The notes under the pieces were generated by a model. The model was not told the origin of the DNA. It was given only the letters and a program-made list of their open reading frames with translations, and did not search any database. This document shows, one piece after another, positions 31,789 to 33,567 of a stretch of DNA of 33,567 nucleotides. This DNA comes from an uncultured Paracoccaceae bacterium (GTDB taxonomy: Bacteria > Pseudomonadota > Alphaproteobacteria > Rhodobacterales > Rhodobacteraceae). How positions within the stretch are numbered: the first letter of the stretch is position 1; each line of letters opens with the position of its first letter. The DNA lies in contig CALKJA010000213.1 in assembly GCA_937995865.1 (NCBI GenBank), forward strand, positions 1-33,567. The letters are read 5' to 3'. The position numbers and the translations under genes are program-made.

Positions 31789-33176
31789 GAAAGCTAATCG
31801 AAAAAGGACTGATGTTTGGCAATCTTGTGCCTGTCACGGCGCCTGCCTTGGTCGCACGCTACAATCGCGCGCTTAAGCACCTGACGGGGCGCGAAACGAC
31901 GCTGAGCGATTTTCACATCGATATATCTGGCTACTCGCCTGAAATCGGGGCTGAGCTGGAAGACCAGCTTTACCTCAACCATGCGGGCGTGAACCGTCAG
32001 TTCATCTTGCTTACGATGGAGCAACGCCACGCGCCCCTTCTGGAAGCGCAGTTCTCAACATCACGCGATATCCTGCGGCAGTTTTTTGACGCCAATGAGC
32101 GCGAGCTATTTGCCCTGACAGCACAGGATGCTGTCGCGGGTGAACTGGTCAATTCCGTGTATTCCGTTGCAGAGCCTGCGCGGCTTTTGGGAATCCGCAC
32201 TGTGCGCGTAGAGGCCGATACAACCGGCGAAGTTGTGGCCAATGCGGCTGAGCTTGGCCGCAAGATCGATGCCTTCAAGACGCAAGCCGATGCTTGGTAT
32301 GACGATGTGCTGATCGCTGATATGATCGGGCTCGCAAAGCGCACCGGCGATGTGATCCGCAACCCAGTGTCGTTGGCGCAAATGGAGTTTGCGCAAGACA
32401 GTTTTTGGACGGCGCATTTTGGCGGGCTTTACGTGCTGCGCGATGTATCAGCCCCCGCTGTGCTTACAGCTGGCGCGCCGGTTGAGATGCCGCTGGATAC
32501 ATATCCGCTAAGCGATTCCACCCTGATCGCGGCCTATCTGCAAGAGACGGGGCTGGTGGAACCGATTGTGCAAGCGCGCGGGATCGATGCGGCGGCAATC
32601 CTTCAGCAGAAGATGGATTTTATCATGGTCAGCTTTGCGGCTGAGCGCGGCGAAGATATCACGCGCGTTGACCGGCGGGCCCTGCGTGCGCTCGCGCGGC
32701 GCTTTGCTGGTAAAATGGAAGAGCCCTTTGCCAGCGCCTATGAGGGTCTTGCTGCGCTGCACCGTTGGTCAAGCCAAGGTGGGCGTTGGCCGCAGATCAC
32801 CAGTGAACACCCCGCCTATTTTTACGCCATGCGCGCCGCCGATACGCCCCAGCGCGATTTGGTGAACCGGCTCTTGGCGGAACTTGCGCCGTTGGATGTG
32901 CGGCAGCTCTTTATCTGCCACAAGGAGCTATTTTATCGGCATTACGCCGATTGGCCCGAAGCCAAACAGGCCTTTGTGGTGGAGTTCCTCGCGCGGGAGT
33001 ATCAAGTGGACAAAGCGGGCGCGCGCGCGGCGCTGTTTGGTCATGAGCCTGAGATGGCGGAGCCTCCCGCCCAGCCAAAGCTGGCTGAAACTGGCCCGTG
33101 GAGTGGTGTGCCCAATGCTGAGGATGATTTGATATCGCGCGTTGGGCCTTGGGGCGCTGTAAGGAGGAGAAACTGA
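31785..33176 (+). CDS. Uncharacterised 463-residue protein of the AAA cluster
   Basis: A 463-residue soluble, mainly helical protein. It starts with MRKLIEKGLMFGNLVPVTAPALVARYNRAL-type sequence, contains LYLNHAGVNRQFILLTMEQRHAPLL (~63-87) and aromatic motifs such as FWTAHFGGLYVLRDV and FICHKELFYRHYADWP (~383-398), and ends in a Pro-rich tail. No signal peptide or recognised catalytic motif is present. I have a weak recollection that Rhodobacterales proteins of this kind are catalogued as DUF6638; I could not check it. ATG 31785 overlaps the preceding stop (ATGA), and its stop overlaps the next start (TGATG). It is probably a cytosolic partner of the adjacent membrane proteins and the AAA+ ATPase. 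Confidence 0.83.
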   Translation: MRKLIEKGLMFGNLVPVTAPALVARYNRALKHLTGRETTLSDFHIDISGYSPEIGAELEDQLYLNHAGVNRQFILLTMEQRHAPLLEAQFSTSRDILRQFFDANERELFALTAQDAVAGELVNSVYSVAEPARLLGIRTVRVEADTTGEVVANAAELGRKIDAFKTQADAWYDDVLIADMIGLAKRTGDVIRNPVSLAQMEFAQDSFWTAHFGGLYVLRDVSAPAVLTAGAPVEMPLDTYPLSDSTLIAAYLQETGLVEPIVQARGIDAAAILQQKMDFIMVSFAAERGEDITRVDRRALRALARRFAGKMEEPFASAYEGLAALHRWSSQGGRWPQITSEHPAYFYAMRAADTPQRDLVNRLLAELAPLDVRQLFICHKELFYRHYADWPEAKQAFVVEFLAREYQVDKAGARAALFGHEPEMAEPPAQPKLAETGPWSGVPNAEDDLISRVGPWGAVRRRN

Positions 33177-33448
33177 TGGTCGTGTTGCGACTTTTCATTA
33201 TTGTGATGGTGATCTCCACCATCCTCTATATCTCAATTTCATTTTATAGCCGCAGCAAGCGGCGTGCGAAGCTGGAGCATCAGTGGCGCGCGGATTTGCG
33301 CGTCGGTGACCGCGAAGCGTGGCTCCGCGAGGAGCTGGAAAAATACGATCATTCGCTGAAGCGGCGGCTGATCCTTCTGGTTTTCGTCCTGCCTATGGCC
33401 TTTCTGGCCTTTGTGAGCATCATGCTCTACGTGCAGAACTTCATGTAA
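33176..33448 (+). CDS. Small two-helix membrane protein with charged central loop
   Basis: A 90-residue protein with an N-terminal membrane helix (VLRLFIIVMVISTILYISI), a long highly charged middle (SKRRAKLEHQW to KYDHSLKRR) and a C-terminal helix (LILLVFVLPMAFLAFVSIML), suggesting a hairpin with a cytosolic charged loop. ATG 33176 overlaps the stop of the previous gene by one base (TGATG), and aaggaggag lies about 6 bp upstream. It is 11 bp from the DUF1523 gene. No family was recognised. The charged loop is a plausible docking site for a soluble partner, which is inference only. Confidence 0.78.
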   Translation: MVVLRLFIIVMVISTILYISISFYSRSKRRAKLEHQWRADLRVGDREAWLREELEKYDHSLKRRLILLVFVLPMAFLAFVSIMLYVQNFM

Positions 33449-33459
33449 GGAGACACCCC

Positions 33460-33567
33460 ATGTTTTATGTTCGTTGGTTCATCCGCATTGTGTTCTTTTT
33501 GATCGTGGCGGGGTTTCTGCACTACACGCTGCCGCAAAGGGATATCGTTCAAGTCAACGGTACAGAG
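33460..33567 (+). CDS. DUF1523 family membrane protein (partial, runs off the window)
   Basis: The first 36 codons of a gene continuing past the window end. The start MFYVRWFIRIVFFLIVAGF forms a membrane helix, followed by HYTLPQRDIVQVNGTE, which matches the DUF1523 family of unknown function common in Rhodobacterales. The Shine-Dalgarno AAGGAG (33447-33452) lies 7 bp before ATG 33460. It belongs to the same operon as the upstream small membrane protein. Most of the domain lies outside the window. Confidence 0.78.
   Translation, partial: MFYVRWFIRIVFFLIVAGFLHYTLPQRDIVQVNGTE

Overview
The window looks like chromosomal DNA of a marine Rhodobacterales (Roseobacter-group) alphaproteobacterium. 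The evidence is moderately high GC (spot counts near 60% in most genes), gene families and gene orders typical of that group (GT14 transferase with a long C-terminal extension, MoxR/DUF58/DUF4159 cluster next to DUF1285, DUF1523 protein), and densely packed, often 1-4 bp overlapping operons. No rRNA, tRNA, CRISPR array, insertion sequence or phage gene was seen.

Layout. 1-2000: GT14-like glycosyltransferase and a HIT-family protein. 2266-4188: an ABC-2 type ATPase (minus strand) divergent from a small zinc-finger protein and a DUF2459/TIGR02117 protein. 4348-10870: a plus-strand run of polA, rpiB, a Tat-exported serine hydrolase, an SGNH hydrolase, an RluE-type pseudouridine synthase and a crotonase. 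11180-12889: minus-strand DUF2798 membrane protein, a hydroxypyruvate-isomerase-like protein and DUF1285. 12946-19617: a four-gene overlapping operon (MoxR ATPase, DUF58, BatA-like/DUF4159 membrane protein, vWA/GATase-like membrane protein). 19696-21640: a small exported protein, an S1 protease and an Hsp20 chaperone with a likely heat-shock promoter. 21832-25332: a minus-strand operon of SDR dehydrogenase, unknown 101-aa protein, P1-type peptidase/amidase and succinate-semialdehyde dehydrogenase. 25533-33567 (end): a plus-strand cluster of mostly unrecognised proteins (coiled-coil protein, small membrane proteins, two large unknown proteins, a divergent AAA+ ATPase, a DUF1523 protein) with an AT-richer Mrr-type nuclease embedded in it.

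The most interesting parts are three. (1) The 25.5-33.6 kb cluster looks like an uncharacterised, membrane-linked AAA+ system carrying a restriction-type nuclease translationally coupled to the ATPase gene. (2) A GC-rich palindromic intergenic element shares an identical 19-bp core at three sites, all of them between convergent genes; three of the four convergent gaps in the window have it. (3) The hydroxypyruvate-isomerase-like protein has Lys where the family has a metal-binding catalytic Glu. The MoxR operon probably works as a membrane-anchored chaperone/maturation unit. The SDR/P1-hydrolase/SSADH operon suggests catabolism of an amide or omega-amino compound through a semialdehyde.
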